A program made the translations under genes and the position numbers. Under the pieces are notes generated by a model. That model was not told the DNA's origin. It did not search any database and was given only the letters and a program-made list of their open reading frames with translations. A stretch of DNA of 64,000 nucleotides from Bradysia coprophila (taxonomy: Eukaryota > Arthropoda > Insecta > Diptera > Sciaridae). The stretch lies in contig NW_023503409.1 of assembly GCF_014529535.1 (NCBI RefSeq), forward strand, positions 2,418,390 to 2,482,389, read 5' to 3'. This document shows positions 26,455-37,210 of the stretch, piece by piece; position 1 is the stretch's first letter; every line of letters starts with the position of its first letter.

Positions 26455-29219
26455 TGAACAGAACTGAGGTAATTCCGCCTTCTAAATAAAAGAACTTCTT
26501 CACTTTTTACCATTTATTTTAACGATGACCGTAGTCATCGGCTACGATGAAACAAAGAGAACGATTTACATTATGTTCGCGCTTAAATGGACAAGTAATA
26601 CAACAAATTCAACTCTGATCTAATAGAGGGCAGCAAATACCCTTTACAATGACACTAATTCATTTCAAATGCCTAATGTAAGGCGGATTTTATACACTGC
26701 CGACCTTGAAATATTTGTAAAATATTTAAAAACATAAAAAACAAACACCGCGATGAGAACAACTAGTGCAGGTCGACCCCGCCGGCTAGTCCGATCTCCT
26801 CAGTGATATTAAACTTTACTTTAATTGAATTTGATTTTGCCGCTGATTTGAACACGTCATCAAGCCCATCAAACGCGCCAAGTATCGGTCGGTCCAATCG
26901 GTGCACAATTTGAAACGTTCGAAACGGACCATCCAGCTGTGACAGACCTTCCAGAAAAAGCATCTCGTTGTTGCACAATGTTTGCGTCGTGATGAATTTT
27001 GGTTTTCGTTCCATTCAGTGAATTACTAAGTTTGTGATTTCTAGTGTGAATAAACAAAAGACGTTCAATGCGGTTAGCTTAAAAGTTTTAGAATATTTCA
27101 ATTCTCATTTTCAATGATCAAATTAGTTTTCATGATTGTAACGGTTTCGTTAAAGTGGAATCCAATGGTCGCTTCAGACTTGAATTTTACAAATCGAAAA
27201 GCTGGAGATAAATAAACGTATGCACCTTGTGGTGAACATGAGAATCGCTTAAACCGTTGACTGAGCTAATAATGCCGCTACAATTTGTAATTCGTACCAA
27301 TGTTAATGATCCAGCTATGGATGCTCCGGAATTTTTATGCTTTTCAGGAGCTTTGACTGTGAAAATAGCCGCATTTAAATCGACGCCACAATATTATACA
27401 CTTGCTTTGTTCATCGTGTGCTATGTGAATTTTTAATTTCTTCTTTGCTCCGAATCTGACGATGAATTGAATAGTTTATCGCTTCTACTGCGCTTATCGG
27501 AGCAATGCGACCTCAGATTTTAGTGTTGTTTGCTGACGGTGAAAAGTATTTTCAATGGAACCAAGCAACATCTGTACATTTCGATGAGACACATAACGAC
27601 CAAGCAACAAGTTATTGACCCATCGAACACATTGAGCTCATCGGTTTGCGTGTGATTTGTTAGCGTCATTCCGTTCGATCGATCGGTAAATCATTCGGTG
27701 TCCTAAAGCAGAGACAGTTGATTTGAAAGTTATTGCATCAACTACGTATCGTTCAGTTTCACTTTGAACCAACAAAGAAAATTCTCCACTGTTGATTACG
27801 ACGGCAAAATTTAGCATTATGAAACCAATTACAGTTGAAAGTCATTGATGAGTTTAGAAATTCAGAAGAACGGTTAGAACCGTAAAAGAAGCGGAAAATT
27901 TCTTTACTCGACGATCGCTACCATTCCGATTCACTGTATGATAAATTTTGCACTGTAATGCGTTATGCGATGCGACCTTCAACTTCGATTTGAATTTAAT
28001 AATTCATTGCTGCCAGTGACGATTTCGATTTTCCGTTGAACCCGGGACGTGGCCACTGACGATTAATATGATTTTATATTGGGCCGGAACGTATCACTAC
28101 TGTCGCTGGTATTTTTGTTGAAATTTGATGTGTCCTTGCTGTGTTGATGCAATCGAATTGAGTTGTCGGTCTGTTAGTTGAATTGCAATGGTTTCTGAAG
28201 ACCTTGATGAGAGTCGAAATTCAAATTCATAGAACGGTCAGACCGTAGAAGTAATTAATTTAAATTTGTGTTTTCGACGTTCAACACTTCACGATCATAA
28301 TTGCGCTTCGAACCACTACGAAATGTTGCATGCATCGTTACTATACACCAACGGTACGATGTTCTCAAGCTTCGGTGCTGTGTTGGACATATGTAATGCG
28401 ACCTTCCTTTGTTCTCCTCAATATTGGTTTTGATGTTGGATTGACCATTGAAGATTGTAATTTGTTGTTTGATCCGGGATGTTACCACTGACGATTTTAT
28501 TTTAATTAATTATACAGCCGGAACGTATCACTGTCACCGTTAGTTTTTGTTCAATTTTTATTTATTTTAGGCCGGAACGAATCACTGACGCCGTTAGTTT
28601 TTATTTTCGATGTTAGGTTGGTTGGTTGGCTGGTTGGTTGTTTAGTTTTTATTCGAGGCCGGAACAAAATCACTGTCGCCTTTTGTAGTTTTAAATGTAT
28701 TTCTTTGTTGGGCCGGAACGTATCACAGTCGCCGTTATTTTATTTTTAAATTATTTCTTTATGCAGAATCCGGGACGTGGCCACTGACGAAACGATTTTA
28801 TTTTAATTAATTATGCGGCCGGAACGTATCACTGTCGCCGTTAGATTTTATTTTAATTTTTATTTATTTTATGCGGCCGGAACGTATCACTGTCGCCGGT
28901 ATTTTAATTTTTATTTAAATTGATTTAGTGGACTGTATTAAATTTCACTGATTTGTTTAGATGGCGTAGAAGGACCATGAACAGAACTGAGGTAATTCCG
29001 CCTTCTAAATAAAAGAACTTCTTCACTTTTTACCATTTATTTTAACGATGACCGTAGTCATCGGCTACGATGAAACAAAGAGAACGATTTACATTATGTT
29101 CGCGCTTAAATGGACAAGTAATACAACAAATTCAACTCTGATCTAATAGAGGGCAGCAAATACCCTTTACAATGACACTAATTCATTTCAAATGCCTAAT
29201 GTAAGGCGGATTTTATACA
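26455..29219. mobile_element. LTR retrotransposon, non-autonomous, very young
   Basis: The element is bounded by two direct 242-bp LTRs (26455-26696 and 28978-29219). They appear identical base for base, begin TG and end CA. The 5-bp sequence CCATA flanks the element on both sides (26450-26454 and 29220-29224), a clean target duplication. An AATAAA lies in each LTR. A purine run (AGAAGGA) precedes the 3' LTR and may be the polypurine tract; I do not recognise a primer-binding site. No gag, pol or env similarity is seen in the 2.28-kb interior, so it is best described as a non-autonomous (TRIM/LARD-like) copy that looks structurally whole. A 5-bp duplication fits Copia or BEL/Pao more than Gypsy, but the family is open. 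Identical LTRs mean recent insertion. Confidence 0.85.
28010..28910 (+). repeat. Irregular array of GCCGGAACGTATCAC units in the LTR element interior
   Basis: At least seven units of the type GGCCGGAACGTATCACTGTC occur near 28082, 28518, 28571, 28659, 28711, 28818 and 28876. They are interleaved with three units of CCGGGACGTGGCCACTGACG (near 28040, 28473 and 28769). T-rich spacers of variable length lie between them. Unit spacing is about 50-60 bp in the dense part. The array stops about 75 bp before the 3' LTR. Confidence 0.7.
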
Positions 29220-29224
29220 CCATA

Positions 29225-29577
29225 TAGATGACAAAAATGAGAAATTGAATCTTGTGGTCAAATTAAATGAGGTACAAGATTCTACATATCATTTCGTCGA
29301 AACGATTTAGAACAATATGAAGTAACAGATTTGATAATTGCTCTTGTGGTATATTTTCCGCTTTTGAATAGTTATTTGCTTTGCTACCGCTAAAAATCAC
29401 CTATTAACAACAGACCAATAAAGTACTATGAGAAAATGTAGTGGTCTGTACTGAACTGAAAAGTTAAACAAAAATCTACCTCTATGACAAAAATCCAGAA
29501 TTTCAATTTTATTAACATTTGTTAACCATTGGAAAAAGCTTAGACAATGGAAGCAACGTATGACTATAACTAATGAT
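29225..29577. other. Intergenic gap between the LTR element and a zinc-finger gene
   Basis: AT-rich, with no gene seen. It would serve as the 3' flank of the minus-strand gene at 29578. Confidence 0.4.
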
Positions 29578-30294
29578 TTAATCACAACAAATTGTCTCAG
29601 AAATGAATGCGACATCGTCATCATCACTTTCAGATGATATATCTATTACATTGATGACATTACTATGAATGTCTGCCTTATTGACCATATCATTATTATG
29701 AGGTTGTGTTTCAACTTTTACTGGCTTAGAATAGACGTCTTGTATAAATTGTGAGTAATTAACTAGTCTATTCCCCACTGTTCTGAGGAAATCAACAATT
29801 TCATTTCCTTCAACGACTTCAGTACAATCGTTTTTCGTCTCACACTCGCTCAAATTTTTTTCCAGCTTCACATTTTCCCAACCAAATTTTACATAACACT
29901 CAGCATGATCTGTTGAAGTTGATTCCATTTCGTATTCCTGTTTACCGTCAATGGTATGCTCCAATAATTTTGAAGGATTTGAACGAGAATTTCCATCAAT
30001 AAAACCGCCCAACGATGCCAAATTAATTTGATGAATTTTCAAATTTTCAACCAGCACCAGTGGTTGGTTTTGTAGTATCTCCTGAGAGTCTTCCGGTCTC
30101 CAATTTGATAATATGATGTTCGATGGATCAATCCATTGTTGGTAAACACTGTGCTTGTCTATGTGATTGCTCAGGTCGTGAAAAGTTGGTAAAGTGCCTT
30201 TGCAAACATAGCATTCGTAGCTACGAAAGGGAGCTCGATCACCATCTAAGTGGCACTTATAGATCTGTAAATTGGAAAGCCGACTGTAGGTCAC
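29578..30294 (-). CDS. Single C2H2 zinc-finger protein with a C-terminal SUMO-interacting-like motif
   Basis: The open frame encodes about 238 residues. Near its start is one C2H2 finger, YECYVCKGTLPTFHDLSNHI then DKH (C-x2-C-x12-H-x3-H). The middle is acidic and unstructured. The end contains VINVIDISSESDDDD, a hydrophobic patch followed by acids and serines that fits a SUMO-interacting motif. The 5' end is uncertain. The frame opens on a GTG, but an acceptor (ccaatttacag) near 30266 suggests that the first exon lies upstream and that the coding exon starts at about IYKCHLDGD. It is probably a nuclear, DNA- or SUMO-binding protein. No ortholog is recognised. Confidence 0.55.
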   Translation of the reverse strand: MTYSRLSNLQIYKCHLDGDRAPFRSYECYVCKGTLPTFHDLSNHIDKHSVYQQWIDPSNIILSNWRPEDSQEILQNQPLVLVENLKIHQINLASLGGFIDGNSRSNPSKLLEHTIDGKQEYEMESTSTDHAECYVKFGWENVKLEKNLSECETKNDCTEVVEGNEIVDFLRTVGNRLVNYSQFIQDVYSKPVKVETQPHNNDMVNKADIHSNVINVIDISSESDDDDVAFISETICCD

Positions 30295-30698
30295 TCAACA
30301 TTACTTTAAAAAAATGAAATTTATGAGTGTCGTATCATATCATAACTAAAATAGATCGAAATCTTCCGTTTTTTGTTTCATCAACAGTCACTCTTAATTC
30401 CGATACTCCGTTAATCTTTTAAATTTACTTAAAACAGATGAACTACGCGATTTTGTTCGAATAAAATATCGATTCACAATAACCTGCACGGAAGAGTACT
30501 GTGATAAATAAAATTGCGTTGCATAGAAAGATGTGCGAGCAGCAAGGTATGTCATTGAACTTAGCTCTCAATGATTTAGAATTTATGAATATTTTCAATA
30601 AAAAATACCTTGTGCAACGATCTGACTAAATGTAAAGTTGTATCAGTTCTCTGATACAATTCCCAACTATGAGACAAATTAAACTTTACCTTACCTTG
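30295..30698. other. Short gap, possible upstream exon of the zinc-finger gene
   Basis: AT-rich with no clear exon. It should contain the promoter and first exon of the gene at 29578-30294, but I could not place them. Confidence 0.3.
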
Positions 30699-31705
30699 CA
30701 CGGAAAATCCAAATATACGTGTGAGAGCTATAAGTGGACTTAGCACCCCCATTTTTTGGCATATAGCTGTGAAATGCATATTGCGAAGACTGTAGTTAAA
30801 ATAGCTGTGTTATTTATATTATAGCTGTGAGACGCATTTCAAATCTATCACGAGAAATAAAATTTTTTTTTCATAATCTTTCATGAATTTTGCGGTCACC
30901 CATCCAAGTACTAACCGCGCCGAATGATGCTTAACCTGAGAATCCGACCGTCACCTATGCTGCTGATGTGCTAACTTTGCTTGTGCTTCAACACGTTTTT
31001 ATTTCGAAGCGTTGGTACGGCAATATAAATTCTACAGCTATATAATGTGGCACACAGCCTTATTCAAGTCTGTATTTTTTATATTTTACTTTTGTGAGTT
31101 GTCACTACAAGGATTGTTTTAGGTTCTGAAAGAAAGTGAATTGTAACCACGCGAATCGCTAATTCGTTTTATTTTCTGTGAAATGAAGAGTTTGATTTTT
31201 ACGACTTTGCTAATTAATTAATTCGTTTCTAACGCAGTAAAATTTCTGATATTTTCATTCGTCTGTGTTTGTACGGATTACTATAACCTGATGATCAAGC
31301 TTCATTACAATCAGCCAAGATATTTTAGAACAGTTTTTGTTTATATATTAACAATGAGTCTGACCAAGAGTCAGTACGAATCATAACTTGAATTCATGGT
31401 CCCATACATTTTCTGATATGCAGCACACAGCTATATTTTTCATACGTCAAATATGCGTTACACAGCTATGATATAGAGTACACAGCCACAATATGTAGAT
31501 CCTAGCTATAAAATGTATCCACGGTGCATAATGTAGCTCTGTAATCCATAATATAGTTGTGTAACTTATATTGCACGTAAATAACCAACATTACCAGAAT
31601 ATGCGTTTAGTAACTATAATTTTATAAATCATGCAGCTATATTATAAAAACTACAGCTATATTATAAGTTACACAGCCTTTATCGAAATTCCCGGATTTT
31701 CCGTG
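30699..31705. mobile_element. Terminal-inverted-repeat element with AGCTGTG/CACAGCT subterminal repeats
   Basis: The element is bounded by CACGGAAAATCC at 30699 and GGATTTTCCGTG ending at 31705. AGCTGTG or AGCTATA motifs recur in the left end (near 30729, 30767, 30802 and 30825). The complementary CACAGCTATA type recurs in the right end (about ten times between 31420 and 31675). Such oriented subterminal repeats are typical of transposase binding regions. No transposase frame is present. A 5S-rRNA-like block lies inside at 30889-30957. Target duplications are not clear. Confidence 0.55.
30889..30957 (-). pseudogene. 5S rRNA-derived internal-promoter block
   Basis: Read on the minus strand, about 65 bp match the middle of animal 5S rRNA: GGTTAAGCATCATTCGGCGC followed by GGTTAGTACTTGGATGGGTG and ACCGC. 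This covers the A box, intermediate element and C box of the type-1 RNA polymerase III promoter. The 5' and 3' ends of 5S rRNA are absent, so it is not a functional 5S gene. Comparable 5S heads define SINE3-type elements, so a 5S-derived SINE fragment is one explanation. Confidence 0.7.
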
Positions 31706-32085
31706 GAGACTAAAAGGTTAAAGTACACAGTGTAACAGATGTAACAGACACTGCTTCGACACTTTCATCGACCAACGAAATCAGAGTTACGATGATTATT
31801 CGTTTTGTAAATTAAATGGTTTTTAGATTGTTATTAAAAATAGATTAAGGTTCGTCATAGTTATGTGAAAAATGAGCATGTTGCGTTGCCATTTGTACAA
31901 TAAAGTTCTAACTCAACGGTTTAATATAGTTAGTAGCCCATCTAATGGACACAAATAAGTTTTTCCTCATTTTTATCACTGGATTATTCAGTTCCGTCAC
32001 ATTTATTAGTTCAAATGTTCGTTGAATTTGTTCACTTGATTTTTTTAAAGAATCACTGTTCCCAAAATTTCTGAAGTTAAACAGA
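31706..32085. other. Gap upstream of the DUF1091-like gene
   Basis: AT-rich, with no gene seen. It presumably holds the promoter and signal-peptide exon of the gene beginning near 32086. Confidence 0.35.
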
Positions 32086-33785
32086 ATGAAAATCAGTAAA
32101 ATATTTCAGAGATTCTACGACATCCTCCCTAAACCATTTATCTGCAAGGTACTCGATTCACACATTGTGCTCAGCTATACCTGCACAACCAAGGAAATAA
32201 ATCGAACGTATCACTATAATTCAAGGGAAATTGTTTTCCACAAAGGCGTTGAAATTACCAATTATTATGTAATTAATATTAACCCGCACCGCATACGATC
32301 AGAATTATAGTAACTTTAAATTTGAATCTCTTCCAAGTAGATCGAGATTCGAATCTCACGGAAGGTTGGATCGGCTTTTCAAAAATTGATGGAACTCGAA
32401 CAAGATATGTGTGATTTTTGCAGAGGAAATTCATCAAGGGATTCATCAATTTTAGCAAAAGTTTTGAACAGAGATGGTCGACGAAAATTTGGAAATATGT
32501 TTGACCCCTGCCCGCTATCGGTATAAGTTTTTCTTTGTTTTTCAATCTAAAATATTTTCGAAATTCGATGTTTTGTTCAAAGTATATAAACATACTGAAG
32601 GTAATGCAAATGCTCAGCGGATCACAAATTTTACGGAACCCAAGTTTCCAGGTTCCGGCGTTTTCATGTTGGCAGAAATGTGTTGGTCTCCATACAATAT
32701 TTTGTGTTGAGTACGTTGAGTATAAAGATACAACCTAACAAAGTGAATTTAACTAGTGGCCAACATTGTAAAAATTATATTCACCCGAAAGTAGGGTTCC
32801 GTGAGTTTTTGTAGATTTGCATTACCTTCAGTATGTTTATATACTTTGGTTTTGTGCGGTAACAGTACATTACATATCGATGGGATAAATGATGGAATAG
32901 TGTGAAATTTACATGACTAGGGAAAAAAAAGATGAAAAGTAGAGTTTTCGTGTAAATTTTGATCCGAGGCGAAGCCGAGGTCAATAAACACACGAAAGCA
33001 AGACTTTTCATTTTTATCCCGAGTTATGTAATGGATTTTACATGCTGAGGGCATCGAAAGAAGTGCTTGAAACATGAAAAGCACGATTTTCGACGCATGT
33101 AGCATGTAAATGATATTTCTTGTATACAGATTCGAGTCTTTGGTCCCATGAACCTTTGAAAGACGACAAGAATGCTTACTTTTCGATTGTATTATTTCAT
33201 TTTATCTAGAAGTATTTTAACTTCATTTCTTTGAGGATGCTTATTGATTTCCAAGACCGCATTAGTCAGAAGCTATTATTTTTGAAGTCATTACCGATAA
33301 CAGAGATGACAGCCGTTGGTAACCTGCTATTAGATTTCGCTGCTTTTACGGAAAAGCTTGTTTACAGTCTGTTAGCAAATGAAGCTAACATATCAACGCT
33401 AGGTAAAATAACAAAAATGATGATCCTCCAGGCAGTGACGATGACCACTGAATATTAATCATTCAAAAAGCTATTTCCGTCATTTGTTCCATTGAACAGG
33501 AGTATTTTACTCATAGCGGGAGGCAACATTTCGGAGCCATCAACACACCTTATTTTGTTAAGTACAATAAAGGCTTATATGATAAAATACTACAAATTAC
33601 TCCAATAGGAACGCAGATACGAGAAGGACGCCGTCATTGACTATAGCAAAATGCCTGAAGTTGTTCCGGCTGGTGAGTATCTTGTTGATATTATCGGCTT
33701 TACCATGGTACATGGAAAGAAAAACAATTTCATTTTGACACAATGTGGCTCTAATGTGATCTCTAAGTCGAAACGCAAAGGGTAA
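32086..33785 (+). CDS. DUF1091-like (MD-2-related lipid-recognition type) secreted protein, possibly broken
   Basis: Three coding blocks fit the insect DUF1091 family in order. Block 1, 32086-32268, includes KPFICKVLDSHIVLSYTC and INRTYHYNSREIVF, matching the conserved C...C..K..NRTY start. Block 2 ends at 32520 with MCDFCRGNSSRDSSILAKVL and MFDPCPLS, matching the DFC...CP pattern. Block 3, 33624-33785, gives KDAVIDYSKMPEVVPAGEYL then VDIIGFT, matching the LPxGEYR end. The 1.1-kb intron between blocks 2 and 3 is swollen by a MITE and a dispersed repeat. In block 2 the frame before and after TATGTGTGAT differs. This could be a short unrecognised splice, a GT-repeat slip or a true frameshift. 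The 5' end is uncertain and no signal peptide was found in view. The function of DUF1091 proteins is poorly known. Confidence 0.55.
32577..32851. mobile_element. MITE with about 33-bp terminal inverted repeats, in the DUF1091 intron
   Basis: The ends are inverted copies of CAAAGTATATAAACATACTG followed by AAGGTAATGCAAAT. The partly inverted match continues inward (ACGGAACCC near 32635 against GGGTTCCGT near 32794). It is about 275 bp long with no coding content. Confidence 0.65.
32909..33110. repeat. Dispersed palindromic repeat, copy 1 (relative at 37211-37411)
   Basis: A block of about 200 bp starting TTACATGACTAGGGA and ending TAGCATGTAA. It contains the inverted pair GTTTTCGTGT / ACACGAAA around CGAGGCGAAGCCGAGGTC. 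The copy at 37211-37411 is about 85% alike. A fragment (CCGAGGCGAAGCCGAG) is at about 39811-39826. Confidence 0.65.
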
Positions 33786-34101
33786 AACAAAGATAACTTT
33801 TCAGTGTTTTGTTGTATAAAGAAACGTTTCCAAACAATTGAAAAAATCTGTGTAATTATTTAGAGGAAAGAACAGCCCCTATACAATGATCACTTCACGT
33901 GGTACCGACAATTTTAGATAGGGGTTGATTCATATTAGGTGCGAGATACAAGCTAAACGTCTTCACATGGAAATTATTTTAGATTAAGTTTGATCCTTTT
34001 TGTCTGTTATTTTTCTTCGTAACAAACGTTTGAAAGCCTCAATTTCGATAATATTTTAGCTATTGATCATAGAAAGGTACGAAACAAGAACATTTGCTCA
34101 C
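33786..34101. other. Gap between DUF1091-like gene and zinc-finger gene
   Basis: Nothing recognised. It lies between two genes that converge here. Confidence 0.35.
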
Positions 34102-36500
34102 CTTTTGGATGTTGTTAGAATTGCACACCTGCTGATGCCTCATCAATGCTTTTCGGGTAAACATAACATAACAAATATCACAAGCTATCGTTCCTATTCT
34201 ATGTACCGTCATTAGGGAAGGGATTTCGGTATAAACGGTTTCGGTAATCCCGGTAATACCGGGATACCGAATACCGGTTTTAGAATTTTGAATACCGGTT
34301 TTTACTAAAGTTTAAAATTATTTGAAAATTGTAGTATTTTACATCAAAAACTTTGGGAATAAATAAAGGAAATAGTAAAATTTCAAGAAATTTTAGAATG
34401 TTTGGAATAAATCGGCATCAAATTGGAACTTAAACCTTATTTAGTCTTTGCAGTTACATAAAAGGCTCGGGTTAAAACTTAAAACTGACTGACCTTCTAA
34501 ATCCCAACGACTGAGGAGTGAGATAAATCTCCTAATGACTTATGAATTTTTTCTTTAAACCCTTGATTTCCACGTTAGAGTTAGAGTAGCACAAATTAAA
34601 TTATTTTAAACAATACAAACACTTGTAGAAACACAATGCAGAAAATTCAGCGTCATTTTCGAAATATCTCTTCTGAATTACTACTCCAATTCCAAAGAAT
34701 TCCAGTCCATATGATATGAGTGAAAATCGAGAAAAATCCTTGGTTTAAAATCGACTGAATTTTGGCGATCCACTAAAAGTACATTGTCAAAATTTTCAGG
34801 TGACAACAATTTCGAAATTTCCAATTTTTTAGATGAGCCCGATAGATGCAGGAGATACCAGTATGAAGTAACTTCAGTGAATTTGTACAAGATAAACATA
34901 AATAAATGAAAAAGAATAGTCGTCACCTAGGGAAGTTATGAATTTTTGTGGACTCATTCTGTTCTGATCTATGAACCATTGCACGACCCTAAACTTGGCA
35001 TATTTTCGGTAGCGGTACTTCAAAACAGCAATGCAAATTCAGCCAAGAAAAAGTTTTTGACAAATTAATGTGGTGAATGAAAAAGCTAAGATCCTGCTTC
35101 GAGAGGTCCTCTGGGTCTTCAAAATGCGCCTCCTCGTGTGCCTAGTATGGTTGTGATCACAACATTTATGTGATCTTATGTCTTTTTGAATCACATAATT
35201 AAGTCTTAGTGGGTATATAGTGAAATTTTATGAAGAAAGTAAGATTATATGAAATACCGAAATTACCGGTATTACATGGTCCGGTATTACCGAAAGCCGG
35301 TTTCGTCAAAACGTTCCGGTTTTCCTTTCCCTAACCGTCATGTGCTGTTCTGTAAGAAGAAACCAGTGAAAATGACTGTGAAAATATTTGTCGAATTGAT
35401 TGTTCTACTTAGTTTAGAAGGAAGCGAACAGTAACTTTGCAGAGTCCGCATTGATAGCCACGAGCTTCAATATTTTTCCTTTTTAAAGATAAGTTTGATG
35501 GGCTGGTTTGGTTTCTTTTTACGATCTGTAAGCGAAGGTCAATATCTTCTGGTTGTTCAGCAATGCTTTATATTACGATAATAATTTACCTTTTTGATGT
35601 TGTTAGAATGGAACACTTTCTGATGCCAAATCAAAGAATTTCGTGTAAACATAACTTTACAAATATCACAAGATATCGTGCCGAATGTATGTACTGTCAT
35701 GTGCCGTTCTGGAAGATGAAACCCATGAAAAAGACTGCGGAATAAATATTGTATTGTTTCTTCTACTTAAGTTACAATACAGCGCAAATTTAGCTTTGCA
35801 GAGTCGACATTGATTAACGCGACCTTCAATTATTTTTCCTAGAAGTGAAAAGTCAGTTTGCTCATCTACCACATTTCCATGAATTTTCCTGTGGTTCTCT
35901 TGACATTGATGAAATGAACGATCAAGTGGTACCTTTAGCTTTGTCAATGTGCGAGCATGGGAAGTTTGCTAAGAATAAATTTGAAATAGGAATATCTAAA
36001 AAGATTGTTCGAATTAGTATTTCTTCCACTTTACTAACGGATTTATTCTTATTAACAACGGCAACAGTGCCAGTAAAGTGTGTAGCCGAATGTTGGATTA
36101 GATCGATCTTTGTTGTAAATCCTTTTCCACAAACGCCGCAGTAAAAACTTTTCAATTTCAATTCTTCGGATACATGTGTCTGTCGGGCTACATCACTTCC
36201 AGCAGTTCCTCCATAATTCACATCGCAAACTTCTAATGAGCTGTTCTCATTAATAAAGTTGAAATTGTTTTTTTCTTTTGCCTCGTAGACGACAAGACAT
36301 TCTTGCTGTTGGTGTTGTAGATGATATTTTAGCGCAGCTAAATGTTTGAATTCTCTTTTGCATGCATAGCCCTGCATGTAAGAACCGATATTTTCGCGAC
36401 ATTGTCTGGAAAATGTGAGATGTCCCTCGAAAATAATGAACCTCGTGAATACTCCGGAACACACCGGACAATGGTAATGGAGTTTTGACACACAATCCAT
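34102..36500 (-). CDS. C2H2 zinc-finger gene with internal duplication; 3' half disrupted
   Basis: The first large exon (36500 to about 36040) encodes fingers around YHCPVCSGVFTRFIIFEGHL, a degenerate second finger and a canonical one (FYCGVCGKGFTTKIDLIQHS). A later exon gives NQCRLCKAKFALYCNL. A 58-bp intron then joins to KRHMTVHTFGTISCDICKVM and FTRNSLIWHQKVFH, ending at 35590. The next block repeats the same two-exon unit: YQCGLCKVTVRFLLN, then QHMTVHRIGTIACDICYVMF, ending at 34102. In this second unit one base is missing before the splice site, so the frame meets TAA at 35411-35409. The following exon is split by the 1.1-kb element at 34213-35333. A protein ending at about 35409 may still be made. 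The splice between the first exon and the CRLC exon is unresolved. Such arrays are usually nuclear DNA-binding proteins. Confidence 0.6.
34213..35333. mobile_element. hAT-type non-autonomous DNA transposon inserted in a zinc-finger exon
   Basis: A 1121-bp element starting TAGGGAAGGGATTT and ending with the complement of TAGGGAAAGGAAAAC. It is flanked by an exact 8-bp direct repeat, ACCGTCAT, at 34205-34212 and 35334-35341. An 8-bp duplication with TAGGG-type tips fits the hAT superfamily. Both subterminal regions are packed with CCGGTA/TACCGG motifs. No transposase domain is seen; the 81-codon frame at 34681-34926 is not recognisable. Removing the element rejoins a zinc-finger exon, which shows it is a clean insertion. 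Confidence 0.8.
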
Positions 36501-36741
36501 TATCGGATCGAGATTCTTTTACTGCATTTCGGATTAAAATATAAGAAAAAATTATTTATCGTTCGTTTTCCTAAACTTCGCAATCAGCCGTCGCAGACTA
36601 CAGAGACTTTTTATTTAAGCAATCATAAACTACTCGTTGAAATTTGAGTCGCAGACGAAAACGAATGTGTCTTTTCTAAGAGAATCAAAATGTGTTAGAT
36701 TCTTTGCAACTCATTTTTTTATTACTCTTTGCACAGGAAAT

Positions 36742-36893
36742 GGGAATCAAATTTCAGCCAAAGCTTGCTTAAGCTGATTTTCGGCTGGTTCACGGATGCA
36801 AACAAAACTGGTTATGATTATATTTACGGATTTAACGGTTTTGTTTGTATGAGTGAATCAACTGGAGGAAATTTCCGCTGAAATTTGATTGCC
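36742..36893. mobile_element. Small MITE
   Basis: About 152 bp with terminal inverted repeats GGGAATCAAATTTCAGC and GCTGAAATTTGATTGCC. Further partly inverted blocks lie inside (GCAAACAAAACTGG near 36796 and its partner near 36840). It is non-coding. Confidence 0.55.
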
Positions 36894-37210
36894 CTTTCAT
36901 GTAGCCTTACTTTTGTCACGTTATATCTTTTTCCAAGAGAGGAATCCCAGTTTCATTCCAATTTCATCGGGATTCTTTTAGGACTCAGGGGAGAATTTTG
37001 CAATTGATCTATTAAAAGAGAGGATTAACTCAGTTCCGCTACATATTTTATTTTTGTTGCTGTACGGCACTGTTTAAATTTCCATTTATCACAATGTATA
37101 GGTAGTCACGCATACATCTCTACGAAAATAGCTCGGGCTGAAGCCCTCGGATACTTTTACTCATCTGGATACGAGATATCAAATTATTTCACTGGTATAG
37201 TAATGTACTA

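Noticed and set aside
26763-27014. 83-codon minus-strand frame in the LTR element
   Set aside because: No resemblance to known retroelement domains that I can see; treated as part of a non-autonomous interior.
30889-30957. Functional 5S rRNA gene
   Set aside because: Only the central promoter part is present; the paired 5' and 3' ends of 5S rRNA and the T-run terminator are missing.
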